From: Algiphilus sp022763315
Lineage (GTDB): Bacteria; Pseudomonadota; Gammaproteobacteria; Nevskiales; Nevskiaceae
Assembly (NCBI RefSeq): GCF_965249985.1
Contig: NZ_OZ252280.1
Length of the DNA: 64,000 nucleotides
Direction: 5' to 3' (one strand)
Part shown: piece after piece, positions 9,232 through 18,135 of the stretch
Position numbering within the stretch: position 1 is the stretch's first letter
How the letters are laid out: each line of letters opens with the position of its first letter
Notes under the pieces: model-generated
Databases searched by the model: none
The model's input: the letters and a program-made list of their open reading frames with translations, nothing else
What the model was told of the DNA's origin: nothing
Position numbers and translations under genes: made by a program

Positions 9232-9337
9232 CACCCCGCGCAAATGCCATCCACCCTCTGTCCGCTGCGCGGCGATCGCGGGCACGGGCTGTGCTAGGCT
9301 CGACCCACTCGATTATTACGATTCCCCGACGAGTCCC

Positions 9338-10726
9338 ATGGCATCAACGCACTCGCTGCGCACCGTCGCAGCCATCGCATTCGGTACGGTCTTCGGCCTG
9401 TCCATCGCCCTGACGCACGGCGTACTCGCCGAGCGCGGGAACGAGGAGACCGCCAACATCGAGGCGGCCGGCCTCCCGGTCGAAGATCTGCAGACCTTCG
9501 TCGAGATTCTGTCACGCGTACAGGATGGCTACGTCGAGGATGTCACCGACAGCCAGCTGCTGGAGAACGCGATCCGCGGCATGCTCAGCGGCCTCGACCC
9601 GCATTCGGCTTACCTGGATGCGCAGGAGTTCAAGGACATCACCGCCTCCACGCAGGGGCAGTTCGGCGGGCTCGGCATCGAAGTGCAGATGCAGGATGGC
9701 CTGGTGCGCGTGGTCGCGCCTATCGACGACACCCCGGCAGAGCGTGCCGGCGTCGAGGCAGGCGACCTGATCGTCAAGATCGACGACACCACGGTCAAGG
9801 GCATGACCCTGACCGAAGCCGTGCGCAAGATGCGCGGCGAGCCGGGGACCGACATAGAACTGACCATCGCGCGCGAAGGCGAGGCGCAGCCGGTCATCAT
9901 CAGCATCACCCGCGACATCATCAAGGTGTCCAGCGTGCGCACCCGCATTCTGGATGAGGATATTGGCTACATCCGCATCAGTACCTTCACCAACAACACC
10001 AGCGACAACCTCCGCGAAGAAATCGCCTCGATCCGCGCGGACCTGGGCGATGGACTGCGCGGCATTGTCATCGACCTCCGCAACAACCCGGGCGGCGTAC
10101 TGAACGCCGCGGTGGAAGTCTCGGATGCCTTCCTCGACGGCGGCAAGGTGGTTTCCATCCGCGGCCGCAAGGAAGGCCAGGAACGCGATTTCAATGCCCA
10201 AAAGGGTGATCTGGTGGCCGGCATGCCCATCGTGGTGCTGGTCAACGGCGGCTCGGCCTCGGCCTCGGAAATCGTCGCGGGCGCGCTGCAGGACCACCAC
10301 CGCGCCGTCGTCGTTGGCAGCAAGACCTTCGGCAAGGGCTCGGTGCAGACCATCCTGCCCTTGTCCAATGATGGCGCCGTCAAGCTCACCACCGCGCGTT
10401 ACTACACGCCGGATGGGCGCAGCATCCAGGCGGAAGGCATCACGCCGGATATCGAGCTGCAGTCCTACAAGCTGGAACGCGTCGAGACCGGCCTCTCGAT
10501 GCGTGAGGCCGACCTTGGCAACCGCCTGTCCAACGGTCAGGAGGACGCCGACAGCGAGGAGCAGCGCAAGGCGGTCGAACGCGCCGAAGGCAAGGACGCC
10601 ACGGAGGAAGACGACAGCAAGCGCAAACCGCAGAAGCTGGGCGATATCGCCAAGGAAGACTTCGCCCTGTATGAAGCCATCGTGGTGCTGCGCGGCCTGA
10701 TCGTCGCCAATCGCGGCCGAGACTGA
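9338..10726 (+). CDS. Carboxy-terminal processing protease (S41)
   Basis: This periplasmic serine protease has 462 residues: an N-terminal signal or anchor (residues 1-30), a PDZ domain (about 95-165, GLGIEVQM to GDLIVKIDD) and an S41 catalytic domain. The catalytic Ser lies in GGSASASEIVAGAL and the general-base Lys in SKTFGKGSVQT. The C-terminal 80 residues are acidic and Lys-rich and not part of the core. CtpA-type enzymes trim or degrade envelope proteins, including murein hydrolases, which suits its place directly after the EnvC-like gene and before yibQ. Confidence 0.95.
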   Translation: MASTHSLRTVAAIAFGTVFGLSIALTHGVLAERGNEETANIEAAGLPVEDLQTFVEILSRVQDGYVEDVTDSQLLENAIRGMLSGLDPHSAYLDAQEFKDITASTQGQFGGLGIEVQMQDGLVRVVAPIDDTPAERAGVEAGDLIVKIDDTTVKGMTLTEAVRKMRGEPGTDIELTIAREGEAQPVIISITRDIIKVSSVRTRILDEDIGYIRISTFTNNTSDNLREEIASIRADLGDGLRGIVIDLRNNPGGVLNAAVEVSDAFLDGGKVVSIRGRKEGQERDFNAQKGDLVAGMPIVVLVNGGSASASEIVAGALQDHHRAVVVGSKTFGKGSVQTILPLSNDGAVKLTTARYYTPDGRSIQAEGITPDIELQSYKLERVETGLSMREADLGNRLSNGQEDADSEEQRKAVERAEGKDATEEDDSKRKPQKLGDIAKEDFALYEAIVVLRGLIVANRGRD

Positions 10727-10736
10727 GCGTCCGTCG

Positions 10737-11534
10737 GTGCGCGGCAAGCGAGCGCGCCGACTCCATGGGTTCGCCCTGGGCGCGCTCGTGGCCTTCACTG
10801 CCACCACGGCCTCCGCGCACGGGCTGCGCGTGGCGGTGATCCTCGACGACCTGGGCGAGCAGTACAGCGCCGGCGAGCGCGCGCTGCAACTGGACGATGC
10901 CGTTGCCCTGGCTTTTCTCCCCGGGTCCCGCCATGCCGCTGCGCAGTCGGCACGCGCCGCGGCACAGGGCCACGAAATTCTGGTGCACATGCCGATGGAG
11001 CCTCAGGCCCAAGCGCGCGCGCATCCGCAGGCGCTGCGCACGGGCAGCGACACGGCATTGATCGCCCGCAGGCTGCGCCAAGCCGTGACCGAACTCCCAC
11101 ACGCCAGTGGCATCAACAACCATCAGGGCAGCCGCTTTACCGCGGACACCGCGTCGGTCAACGCCTTCATGACGGCACTGCGCGCGCAGCGGGGGCTGTA
11201 CTTCCTGGACAGCCGCACCACGGCCGCATCGCGCGCCTTCGACGGCGCGTTGGCCCACGGCATCGCCGCCGGCAAGCGCGATGTGTTCATTGATCATGAG
11301 CGCGGAGCCGATGCCGTATCGGCCGGGTGGCAGCGCCTGCTGCGCACCGTCCGCCGTCAGGGCAGTGCCATCGCCATCGTGCACCCCTACCCGGAAAGCT
11401 TGGAATTACTGGAACGCGAGCTACCCCGCCTCGCTGCACAGGGCATTGCGCTGGTGCCGCCTTCCCGTCTGCTGCAGCAACCCGACGCGCTTAGCGCGCG
11501 CGCCACCAGCTCCACGCTGCCAGCCCTGCACTGA
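10737..11534 (+). CDS. Divergent polysaccharide deacetylase family protein (YibQ)
   Basis: This 265-residue exported protein belongs to the YibQ/DUF610 branch of the polysaccharide-deacetylase (NodB-like) superfamily. It has a signal peptide ending TTASA and then VAVILDDLG, the first beta strand with paired Asp. EILVHMPMEP and GINNHQGSRFT are the other conserved blocks. Whether it deacetylates anything is unproven. It starts at GTG 10737, 11 nt after ctpA, completing the envC-ctpA-yibQ operon. Its 3' end overlaps the 3' end of ubiB on the opposite strand by 44 nt. Confidence 0.88.
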   Translation: MRGKRARRLHGFALGALVAFTATTASAHGLRVAVILDDLGEQYSAGERALQLDDAVALAFLPGSRHAAAQSARAAAQGHEILVHMPMEPQAQARAHPQALRTGSDTALIARRLRQAVTELPHASGINNHQGSRFTADTASVNAFMTALRAQRGLYFLDSRTTAASRAFDGALAHGIAAGKRDVFIDHERGADAVSAGWQRLLRTVRRQGSAIAIVHPYPESLELLERELPRLAAQGIALVPPSRLLQQPDALSARATSSTLPALH

Positions 11535-13080
11535 GCCAGACGGCGCCACTGCCGCCGGGCAGGGCGACATCCTGTGACAGCATCCAACCCAGCGCCACTG
11601 TGAGCAGGGTGAAGGTCGCGGCCACCACGGTGCGCCGCGTGCGCCGCTGCCCTTCGGCGAGCTGGCGCTCCAGCTGCGCGAGGCGCGCAGAGGTGCCGAT
11701 TTCGTCCGCCCGCTCGGCGCGCAGCAGGGATTGCTCGGCGAGCCGGGGCAGGGCTTCGATGACCAGTGGCAACTGTGCCCGCAGCGCCGATGACAGCTTG
11801 GCCGGCGACAGGCGATCACGCATCCAGTCTTCCATGATCGGCTTGGCCGTTTTCCAAAGATCCAGATCCGGGTCGAGCTGGCGCCCCAGGCCTTCGACCT
11901 GAAGCAACGTCTTCTGCAGCAGCACCAGTTGTGGCTGCACCTCGTAGCGGAAGCGGCGGGCGATCTGGAACAGGCGGAGCAGGAAGAAGCCGAAGGAGAT
12001 GTCCTTGATCGGCTTGCCGAAGATGGGTTCGCAGACGGTACGGATGGCCGATTCAAAATCCTCCACCCGGGTATCTGGCGGAATCCAGCCGCTATTGACG
12101 TGCAGCTCCGCGACGCGCCGGTAATCCTGATTGAAGAAGGCGAGGAAGTTCTCGGCGAGATAGCGCTGATCCTCCGGCGTCAGGCACCCGACGATGCCGA
12201 AATCGATCGCCAGATAGCTCGGCGATGCCGGGTCGGAGGTATCCACGATGATGTTGCCGGGGTGCATGTCGGCATGGAAGAAGTTGTCGCGGAACACCTG
12301 CTTGAAAAAGATCTCCACACCCCGTTCGGACAGCACCTTGAAGTCCACACCCTTGGCGCGCAGGGTGTCCAGATCGCGGATTGAGGTGCCGAAGACGCGC
12401 TCCTGGGTGAGCACTTCCGGACGGGTGGCCTCCCAGATCACCTGCGGGTGATAGATCAGTTCGGAGCCCAACCAGTTGCGACGCAACTGGGCGCAGTTGG
12501 CGCCTTCACGCATCATGTCGAGCTCGTCGAAGAGGATGCTTTCGAATTCCTCGACCACCGCGACCGGACGCAGCCGCGCGCCCTCCGGATGCAGGCGTTG
12601 TACCCAGCGCGCCAGGGTGTACATCAACCCGACATCGCGGGCGATGGCCTCGCGCATGCCGGGGCGCAGAATCTTGACGATGACCGGCATCCCCGGGCTG
12701 CCGTCGGCCTCGCGCAAACGGGCAGCGTGCACCTGTGCCACCGAGGCCGAGGCGAGCGGCTCGCTTTCGAATTCGGCGTAGAGCGCGTCAATGGGTTGGC
12801 CAAGCGCCTGCTCGATGGCGGTGCGGGCGGTGGCTGAATCGAAGGGCGGCACGCGGTCCTGGAGCTTGGCCAGTTCGGCGGCGATCTCGGGCGGCAGCAG
12901 ATCCGGCCGCGTCGACAGCGCCTGCCCGAACTTGACGAAGACCGGCCCCAGTGCCTCCAGCGCCAGCCGCAGCCGTTCTCCCTTGTCCTGGGCGTTGTCG
13001 CGGATATCGCCGCGCAGCAGTTCGCGCAGCCGGTAGCGCCGTACCACGCGCAGGATGTGCCACAGCCGAGGCAGATTCAT
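11491..13080 (-). CDS. ubiB: Ubiquinone biosynthesis protein kinase-like UbiB
   Basis: This is an ABC1/ADCK/UbiB-family atypical kinase, 529 residues, needed for ubiquinone synthesis, probably as an ATPase that makes lipid intermediates available. The diagnostic KxGQ motif is in FVKFGQALSTR, followed by the Ala-rich VAQVHAA loop, the catalytic-type HADMHPGNI and the metal-binding IDFGIVG. Two hydrophobic segments near the C-terminus (about 475-525) anchor it in the membrane. Its start overlaps the ubiJ stop (ATGA), so the operon order is ubiE-ubiJ-ubiB. Confidence 0.96.
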   Translation of the reverse strand: MNLPRLWHILRVVRRYRLRELLRGDIRDNAQDKGERLRLALEALGPVFVKFGQALSTRPDLLPPEIAAELAKLQDRVPPFDSATARTAIEQALGQPIDALYAEFESEPLASASVAQVHAARLREADGSPGMPVIVKILRPGMREAIARDVGLMYTLARWVQRLHPEGARLRPVAVVEEFESILFDELDMMREGANCAQLRRNWLGSELIYHPQVIWEATRPEVLTQERVFGTSIRDLDTLRAKGVDFKVLSERGVEIFFKQVFRDNFFHADMHPGNIIVDTSDPASPSYLAIDFGIVGCLTPEDQRYLAENFLAFFNQDYRRVAELHVNSGWIPPDTRVEDFESAIRTVCEPIFGKPIKDISFGFFLLRLFQIARRFRYEVQPQLVLLQKTLLQVEGLGRQLDPDLDLWKTAKPIMEDWMRDRLSPAKLSSALRAQLPLVIEALPRLAEQSLLRAERADEIGTSARLAQLERQLAEGQRRTRRTVVAATFTLLTVALGWMLSQDVALPGGSGAVWLSAGLAAWSWWRAR

Positions 13081-13712
13081 GCGCGCCCCCGTCGCGGTTC
13101 GCCGCCGCGGCGGCGTTCCAGGCGCTCGACCCGGGCGGTGACACGGGCGGCACGGTCACGCAGGGCGTCGACCTCGCTGATGAACTGCTCCACGCTGTGG
13201 CGGTCGGCCAGATCCTCGGTCTCATACTGCAGATAGTCGACCGTCTGGCGCGTGACGCTGTCGAAGGCTTGGCGCGCCCACTGGAACAGACCACCGGCGG
13301 CGTCGGCGACGCGCTGCGCAGCGATGTCCCCAAGGTAGGGCTCGAGAATCTCCGCCAGGTCGAAGCCCACCTGCAGCAACAGCGCCTGAAAGCGTTGCAA
13401 CAGCTCCGGATCCCCTTCTACGCGCAGTCCACGCGGCAGGGCGTTGCCACGGCTCAACTGCTCCCGGAACAGGGCGGCGAAGACCCCCGGCGCGCCCTGT
13501 ACCGTAGCGTCGGGGCGGGCCTCGACTTCCGCGGCCACGCGCACCCGCTCGCCGATGAAGTCGAAGACGATCCACCAGTCCGGCGGCTCCACATGTACGG
13601 CCAGAGTGCGTCCATGCAACTGCTTGAGCGCATCGAGGGCGTTTTCGTCGAGCGCGATATAGCGATTCAGCGCGACCTCAATGGCCCCGCACAAGGCAGC
13701 CGGTGTACTCAC
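13077..13712 (-). CDS. ubiJ: Ubiquinone biosynthesis accessory factor UbiJ (SCP2 domain)
   Basis: UbiJ is a lipid-binding accessory protein of the soluble ubiquinone-synthesis complex. The 211-residue product has an N-terminal SCP2 (sterol-carrier-like) domain, around residues 15-115, and a C-terminal helix/coiled coil ending in an Arg-rich tail. It starts at GTG 13712, overlapping the ubiE stop (GTGA), and ends overlapping the ubiB start. Identity rests partly on position between ubiE and ubiB, because UbiJ sequences diverge quickly. Confidence 0.9.
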   Translation of the reverse strand: MSTPAALCGAIEVALNRYIALDENALDALKQLHGRTLAVHVEPPDWWIVFDFIGERVRVAAEVEARPDATVQGAPGVFAALFREQLSRGNALPRGLRVEGDPELLQRFQALLLQVGFDLAEILEPYLGDIAAQRVADAAGGLFQWARQAFDSVTRQTVDYLQYETEDLADRHSVEQFISEVDALRDRAARVTARVERLERRRGGEPRRGRA

Positions 13713-14467
13713 AAGCGGTAGCCGCGATGGACGGCGACCACGCCGCCGGTGAGGTTGTAGACCTGCGTGCGCGCAAAGCCCGCGGCCTCCATCATGCCCT
13801 TCAGCGTGGACTGATCCGGATGCTTGCGGATCGATTCCGCCAGGTAGCGATAGGAGCCCTCATCCCGCGCCACCACCCGTCCAAGCAAGGGCAGCACGCT
13901 GAAGGAATAGGCGTCATAGACCCGCGAAAAGGCGGGATTCAGCGGCTTGGAGAACTCCAGTACCAGCAGGCGTCCACCGGGTTTGAGGCAGCGATAGATG
14001 GAGCGCAGCGCAGCGTCCTTGTCGGTCACGTTGCGCAGGCCGAAAGCCATGGTGACGCAATCCAGGCTGGCGTCCTCGAAGGGCAGGGATTCGGCGTTCG
14101 CCTGCACATAATCCAGGTGCTGAACGATGCCTTCGTCATCGAGGCGACGGCGGCCTTCCTGCAGCATCTCGGCATTGATGTCCGACAGCAGCACCAGGCC
14201 ATCCGGTCCGACCTTGCCCGCGAAGTCACGCGCCAGGTCGCCGGTACCGCCGGCAAGATCGAGCACGGTTTCGCCGGAACGCACATCCGCGAGGTCGATG
14301 GTGAAGCGCTTCCAGATGCGGTGCACGCCCATCGACATCAGGTCATTCATGATGTCGTAGTTGCGTGCGACCGAGGAAAAGACCGCACCGACGCGCCGCG
14401 CCTTCTCGGCGACGGGCACCTCCTGATAGCCGAAATGGGTTGTGTCGCCAGACTTGCTCTCGCTCAT
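13709..14467 (-). CDS. ubiE: Ubiquinone/menaquinone C-methyltransferase UbiE
   Basis: This SAM-dependent C-methyltransferase acts on demethyl-menaquinol and the C2 position of ubiquinone precursors. It has 252 residues: an N-terminal FGYQEV plus RRVGAVFSSVARNYDIMN signature, the SAM loop VLDLAGGTGDLARDF, and the UbiE-specific FGLRNVTD and LEFSKP blocks. A TACACT hexamer lies only 6 nt upstream of the ATG with no Shine-Dalgarno sequence, suggesting a nearly leaderless mRNA for the operon. Confidence 0.96.
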   Translation of the reverse strand: MSESKSGDTTHFGYQEVPVAEKARRVGAVFSSVARNYDIMNDLMSMGVHRIWKRFTIDLADVRSGETVLDLAGGTGDLARDFAGKVGPDGLVLLSDINAEMLQEGRRRLDDEGIVQHLDYVQANAESLPFEDASLDCVTMAFGLRNVTDKDAALRSIYRCLKPGGRLLVLEFSKPLNPAFSRVYDAYSFSVLPLLGRVVARDEGSYRYLAESIRKHPDQSTLKGMMEAAGFARTQVYNLTGGVVAVHRGYRL

Positions 14468-14473
14468 GCGCGC

Positions 14474-14479
14474 AGTGTA
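14474..14479 (-). promoter_or_regulatory. Putative -10 box immediately upstream of ubiE
   Basis: TACACT on the minus strand ends 6 nt before the ubiE ATG and there is no ribosome binding site in between. If it is a -10 element, the transcript would start at or next to the start codon. No convincing -35 is present. Similar hexamers sit at the same distance before djlA, pyk and purT. Confidence 0.35.
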
Positions 14480-14612
14480 GCCGAGGCGACGACGCGGCTT
14501 CCTTGATGGTGAGCACGGATGTGAAAGCGCCGTAGTGGATGGCCGTCGCCCGCTCTCGAAGGGTGCTCACGGCGGCGATCTGGACGGCGCGCCGCATCGT
14601 GACAAGAACCTA

Positions 14613-14641
14613 TTCTGCTTTTCGTAGCCGCGGCGCATAAT
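14613..14641 (+). promoter_or_regulatory. Putative promoter of the amide-ligase cluster
   Basis: CATAAT at 14636-14641 is a good -10 hexamer; 17 nt upstream, TTCTGC at 14613-14618 is a weak -35. It lies 26 nt before the GTG of the C39-like gene and is the only likely promoter for the four-gene cluster, whose later genes all overlap. Confidence 0.4.
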
Positions 14642-14667
14642 CGCGCTCCCACTCACCCACGCGCCCT

Positions 14668-15420
14668 GTGGACACCCGCCTCGCCCTCGACATCCCGCCG
14701 CAACCGGACGACGTCACCTGTGGCCCCACCTGCCTCAAGGCGCTCTACCGCTACTACGAGGAGGGCGATGCTTTGCCGGCGGCGAACCCACCCCGCCCCG
14801 AGGTGGATGCCCACGATATCGCGCGGCTCACGGAGGAGATCCGCACCCTGCCCGACGGCGGCACGCTGGCGGTCTTCCTGGCCAACCACGCCCTCAAACG
14901 GGGCTATGGCGCCACCATGTATACCTACAACCTGACGGTCTTCGATCCCAGCTGGTTCGCGCAGCCGGGGACGGATATCGCCGCCAAACTGGATGCCCAG
15001 CTCGCGGTCAAGCGCGGCGACCCGCGCATTGCCGCCGCCACCGCCGGCTACCGCGAGTTCCTGAAGCTGGGCGGGCGACTGCGCTTCGAGGACCTCACCG
15101 GCGCCCTGATCGGCCGCATTCTGTCCAGCGGCAAACCCATCCTCACCGGGCTGTCCGCCACCTACCTGTATCGCGCCATGCGCGAGCGGCCGGAGACCTC
15201 GGAAGACGATGACGTGGCGGGCTGGCCGAGCGGGCATTTCGTGGTGCTCTGCGGCTATGACCCGAAGCAGCGCCAGGTGCTGGTCGCCGACCCCTACGCC
15301 GCCAATCCGATCGCCGATGGACAGCGCTATACCGTCAAGCTATCGCGCCTGATCGGCGCGATTTTCCTGGGTGCGCTCACCCACGACGCCAATCTCCTGA
15401 TCCTGGAGCCCCAACCCTGA
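14668..15420 (+). CDS. C39-like cysteine peptidase, first gene of amide-ligase cluster
   Basis: This 250-residue cytoplasmic protein has a papain-like C39 peptidase core. The Cys box is VTCGPTCLK with the likely nucleophile Cys18; the His box is GHFVVL (His190) and the third residue is Asp208 in VADPYAANP. No signal peptide, ABC domain or Gly-Gly leader substrate is nearby, so it is not a bacteriocin exporter. It starts at GTG 14668 and ends by overlapping the likely start of the ATP-grasp gene. In such clusters the peptidase is proposed to trim, release or transfer a peptide-like product; this has not been shown, to my knowledge. The family is reasonably clear, the role is inferred. Confidence 0.8.
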   Translation: MDTRLALDIPPQPDDVTCGPTCLKALYRYYEEGDALPAANPPRPEVDAHDIARLTEEIRTLPDGGTLAVFLANHALKRGYGATMYTYNLTVFDPSWFAQPGTDIAAKLDAQLAVKRGDPRIAAATAGYREFLKLGGRLRFEDLTGALIGRILSSGKPILTGLSATYLYRAMRERPETSEDDDVAGWPSGHFVVLCGYDPKQRQVLVADPYAANPIADGQRYTVKLSRLIGAIFLGALTHDANLLILEPQP

Positions 15421-16904
15421 AGACCATCCTCGTCGTCGACATGCTGTCCGACTGGACCACCGAGATCCCCGGCGTCACGGTGGTGGCCGCGCGCGACTAT
15501 CTGGCCGCGGAGGACCGCAGCTACCCGCCCGGCCTCCGCGTCTACAACCTGTGCCGCTCTTACCGCTATCAGCGCAGCGGCTACTACGTCTCGCTGCTGG
15601 CAGCAGCGCGCGGCCATCGACCGTTGCCCGATGTCGCGACCATCCAGAACCTGAAGACCACGACGCTCGCACGGCTGGCCGGCGACGACCTGGAAGAAAC
15701 CATCGAACGCAGCCTGCGCCCGATTGCTTCGGACACCTTCGAGCTGTCCATCTATTTCGGGCAGAACCTGGCGGCGCGCCATCAGCGGCTGGCGCGGGCG
15801 CTGTACAACCTGTTCCCCTCGCCATTGCTGCGCGCCCAATTCCGGCGCGGCAAGGCCTGGCGGCTGACCAGCCTGCGCGCCTTGGGTCTCGACGAAGTGC
15901 CTGCCTCGCACCGCGCCTTTCTCGGCGACGCCGCCCGCGCCTGGCTGGGCAAGCGACGCCGCACGGCCACGCCGAAGCGCGAAGGTGGCTACGACATGGC
16001 CATGCTGGTGGCAGAGGAGGAACACGACGCGCCCTCCAATGCGCAGGCGCTGGCGGCTTTCGAGAAAGCAGCACGCCGCAACGGCTTTCAGATCGAACGC
16101 ATCGACCGCAACGACTTCGCCGAGATTCCTGCCTACGACGCCCTCTTCATTCGCGAAACCACACGGGTCAATCACCACACCTACCGCTTTGCCAGCCGCG
16201 CGGCCGCGGAGGGCCTGGTCGTCATCGACGATCCCGTGTCCATCCTGCGCTGCACCAACAAGGTCTTTCTCGCCGAGCGCCTCGCACGGGCCGGCGTCGC
16301 CACGCCGCCGACGCTGATCGTGCATCGCGGCAACATGGAACAGGTCGAAGCCCGTCTCGGGTTGCCCTGCGTGCTGAAACAGCCCGACAGCGCTTTCTCC
16401 CGGGGCGTGGTGAAGGCCGAGACGCGGAAGGAGTTGCACAGCGCGCTGGAGCGCCTGCTCTCCGGTTCCGACCTCATCGTGGCCCAGGGCTTCGTCCCCA
16501 CGGCCTTCGACTGGCGGGTGGGCATCCTCGCCGGCGTACCGCTTTACGTCTGCCGCTATCACATGGCCGAGGCGCACTGGCAGATCGTGCGCCACGGGCC
16601 GGAAGGCAAGAAGGATGAGGGCAATACGGACACGCTGCCGGTCGAGGCGGCGCCGCCAGCCCTGCTGCGCACCGCCGTGGCGGCGGCGCGCGTGATCGGC
16701 GACGGCCTCTACGGCGTGGATATCAAGCAGGTAGGCAACCGATTCATGGTCATCGAAGTGAACGACAACCCCAGCATCGACGGGGGCATTGAGGACGAAG
16801 TCCTCGGCGAAGCCCTCTACGACCGCATCATGGCGGAGTTCGCGCGCCGGGTCGCCACGCGCAAGGCCGCCAGCGGCCAGGGCGAGGGCAGTGACCGTGG
16901 CTGA
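15417..16904 (+). CDS. RimK-like ATP-grasp ligase with N-terminal RLAN-type domain
   Basis: This protein of about 495 residues has an N-terminal domain (to about residue 190) followed by an ATP-grasp domain like RimK and glutathione synthetase. The ATP-grasp is intact: CVLKQP carries the ATP-contacting Lys, DWRVGIL follows, and the metal-binding IEVNDNPSI is near residue 450. It should join a carboxylate to an amine through an acyl phosphate. The first ATG is 15441, but the conserved N-terminal strand KTILVVDM begins earlier; CTG at 15417 has GGAG 8 nt upstream and overlaps the previous stop, so a non-standard start is likely. The ATG start would leave 487 residues. Confidence 0.82.
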   Translation: MKTILVVDMLSDWTTEIPGVTVVAARDYLAAEDRSYPPGLRVYNLCRSYRYQRSGYYVSLLAAARGHRPLPDVATIQNLKTTTLARLAGDDLEETIERSLRPIASDTFELSIYFGQNLAARHQRLARALYNLFPSPLLRAQFRRGKAWRLTSLRALGLDEVPASHRAFLGDAARAWLGKRRRTATPKREGGYDMAMLVAEEEHDAPSNAQALAAFEKAARRNGFQIERIDRNDFAEIPAYDALFIRETTRVNHHTYRFASRAAAEGLVVIDDPVSILRCTNKVFLAERLARAGVATPPTLIVHRGNMEQVEARLGLPCVLKQPDSAFSRGVVKAETRKELHSALERLLSGSDLIVAQGFVPTAFDWRVGILAGVPLYVCRYHMAEAHWQIVRHGPEGKKDEGNTDTLPVEAAPPALLRTAVAAARVIGDGLYGVDIKQVGNRFMVIEVNDNPSIDGGIEDEVLGEALYDRIMAEFARRVATRKAASGQGEGSDRG

Positions 16905-18135
16905 GCGCGACGATCTCGACCTGTGGGAGGGCTATGGCATCGAGATCGAGTGGATGATCGTCGATGCGCGCAGCCTGGACGTGCGTCCCGTGGCGGACCA
17001 CCTGCTGGCCGGCGTCGCGGGCCATGGCGCCACCGAATTCGAGGACGGCGCGGTCACCTGGACCAATGAACTGGCGCGCCACCTGATCGAAGCCAAGTCC
17101 ACCGGACCGATGCCGACACTGGCCGGTGCCGATGCCGTCTTCGCCAGCGCCGCGCGCACGATCAATGCCCGCCTCGCACCGGAGGGGCGATGCCTGCTCC
17201 CCGGGCCGATGCACCCCTGGATGCAGCCCGAACGCGAGTTCCAGCAGTTCCCGCACGGACAGGATGCCATCTATCGCTTGTTCGACCAGGTCTTCGACTG
17301 CCGCGGCCATGGCTGGTCCAATCTGCAGAGCCAGCAGATCAATCTGCCCTTTCACGGCGACGCCTCCTTCGGTCGCCTGATGGCGGCCGTGCGCGTATTG
17401 ATGCCTTTGCTGCCCGCGCTGACGGCGGCCTCGCCCTTCGTGGAAGGCGCCGTTGCCGGCACCCCCAACCACCGGCTCACGGTCTATGCCGGCAACTGCG
17501 CACGGGTGCCTTCGATCACTGCACAAGTGATTCCGGAGCCCGTGTTCACCATCGACGCCTATCACGAGCTGGTGCTGGCGCCGATTCTGCGCGACATGGC
17601 CGCGTACGATCCCGAGGGACTGCTTGACGCCGAGTGGACCAATGCCCGCGGTGCCATCGTGCGCTTCTCGCGCAATTGCATCGAAATCCGGGTCATGGAT
17701 ACCCAGGAATGCCCGGCAGCCGACCTCGCCCTCGCCGAACTGGTGGTGGCCGTGGCGCGCGGGCTGGTGGAGGAGCACTGGTCGAGTCACGCGGCACAGG
17801 CACGCATGGCGCAGGATCGCCTGGTCCACTGGTATCAGCAGGCGGTGCACCATGCCGAAGGGCTGCGCGTCGAAGACCGCGCCTACCTTGCACTGTTCGA
17901 CTATCGCTCCGACGCGGCCTCAGGATGGCAGCTCTGGGAACGGCTGATCGAACAGGCGGCCGCTGCCGGCAGCCTGTCCGCGATGGCGGGCCGGCATTGC
18001 GAGCACTGGCTGCGCCACGGCAGCCTGGCCCGCCGCCTGGTGCAGGCCGTGGGACCGTCGGTGTCGCGCAGCGCGCTGCGGCCGGTCTACCGGCGCATGG
18101 CGGATTGCCTGCAGCAGAATTCGGCCTTCGTCTGA
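16897..18135 (+). CDS. GCS2-type carboxylate-amine ligase (glutamate-cysteine ligase family)
   Basis: This 412-residue protein resembles the GCS2/YbdK branch of glutamine-synthetase-fold ligases, which join the gamma-carboxyl of glutamate or a similar acid to an amine. The N-terminal metal-binding GIEIEWM is at 14-20; HGWSNLQSQQINLPF and the central ASPFVEG plus the late CIEIRVMD are further active-site blocks. The start is GTG 16897, with GAGGG 8 nt upstream, overlapping the ATP-grasp gene by 8 nt; GTG 16891 is an alternative. Dedicated glutathione synthesis is unlikely because the partner ligase is RimK-like and an FGase follows. The substrate is unknown. Confidence 0.83.
   Translation: MAERDDLDLWEGYGIEIEWMIVDARSLDVRPVADHLLAGVAGHGATEFEDGAVTWTNELARHLIEAKSTGPMPTLAGADAVFASAARTINARLAPEGRCLLPGPMHPWMQPEREFQQFPHGQDAIYRLFDQVFDCRGHGWSNLQSQQINLPFHGDASFGRLMAAVRVLMPLLPALTAASPFVEGAVAGTPNHRLTVYAGNCARVPSITAQVIPEPVFTIDAYHELVLAPILRDMAAYDPEGLLDAEWTNARGAIVRFSRNCIEIRVMDTQECPAADLALAELVVAVARGLVEEHWSSHAAQARMAQDRLVHWYQQAVHHAEGLRVEDRAYLALFDYRSDAASGWQLWERLIEQAAAAGSLSAMAGRHCEHWLRHGSLARRLVQAVGPSVSRSALRPVYRRMADCLQQNSAFV

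Noticed and set aside
9512..10990. Long minus-strand open frame opposite ctpA
   Set aside because: A GC-rich antisense shadow; the plus strand encodes a complete PDZ/S41 protease.
14668..15420. C39 peptidase as part of a bacteriocin export system
   Set aside because: No ABC transporter or double-glycine leader peptide is present; the neighbours are amide ligases and an amidohydrolase.
15327..16595. Minus-strand open frame opposite the ATP-grasp gene
   Set aside because: Antisense shadow in high-GC DNA; no ribosome site or domain.
16897..18135. GCS2-type ligase as the housekeeping glutathione pathway
   Set aside because: The partner ATP-grasp is RimK-like, not GshB-like, and an amidohydrolase and peptidase are co-encoded.
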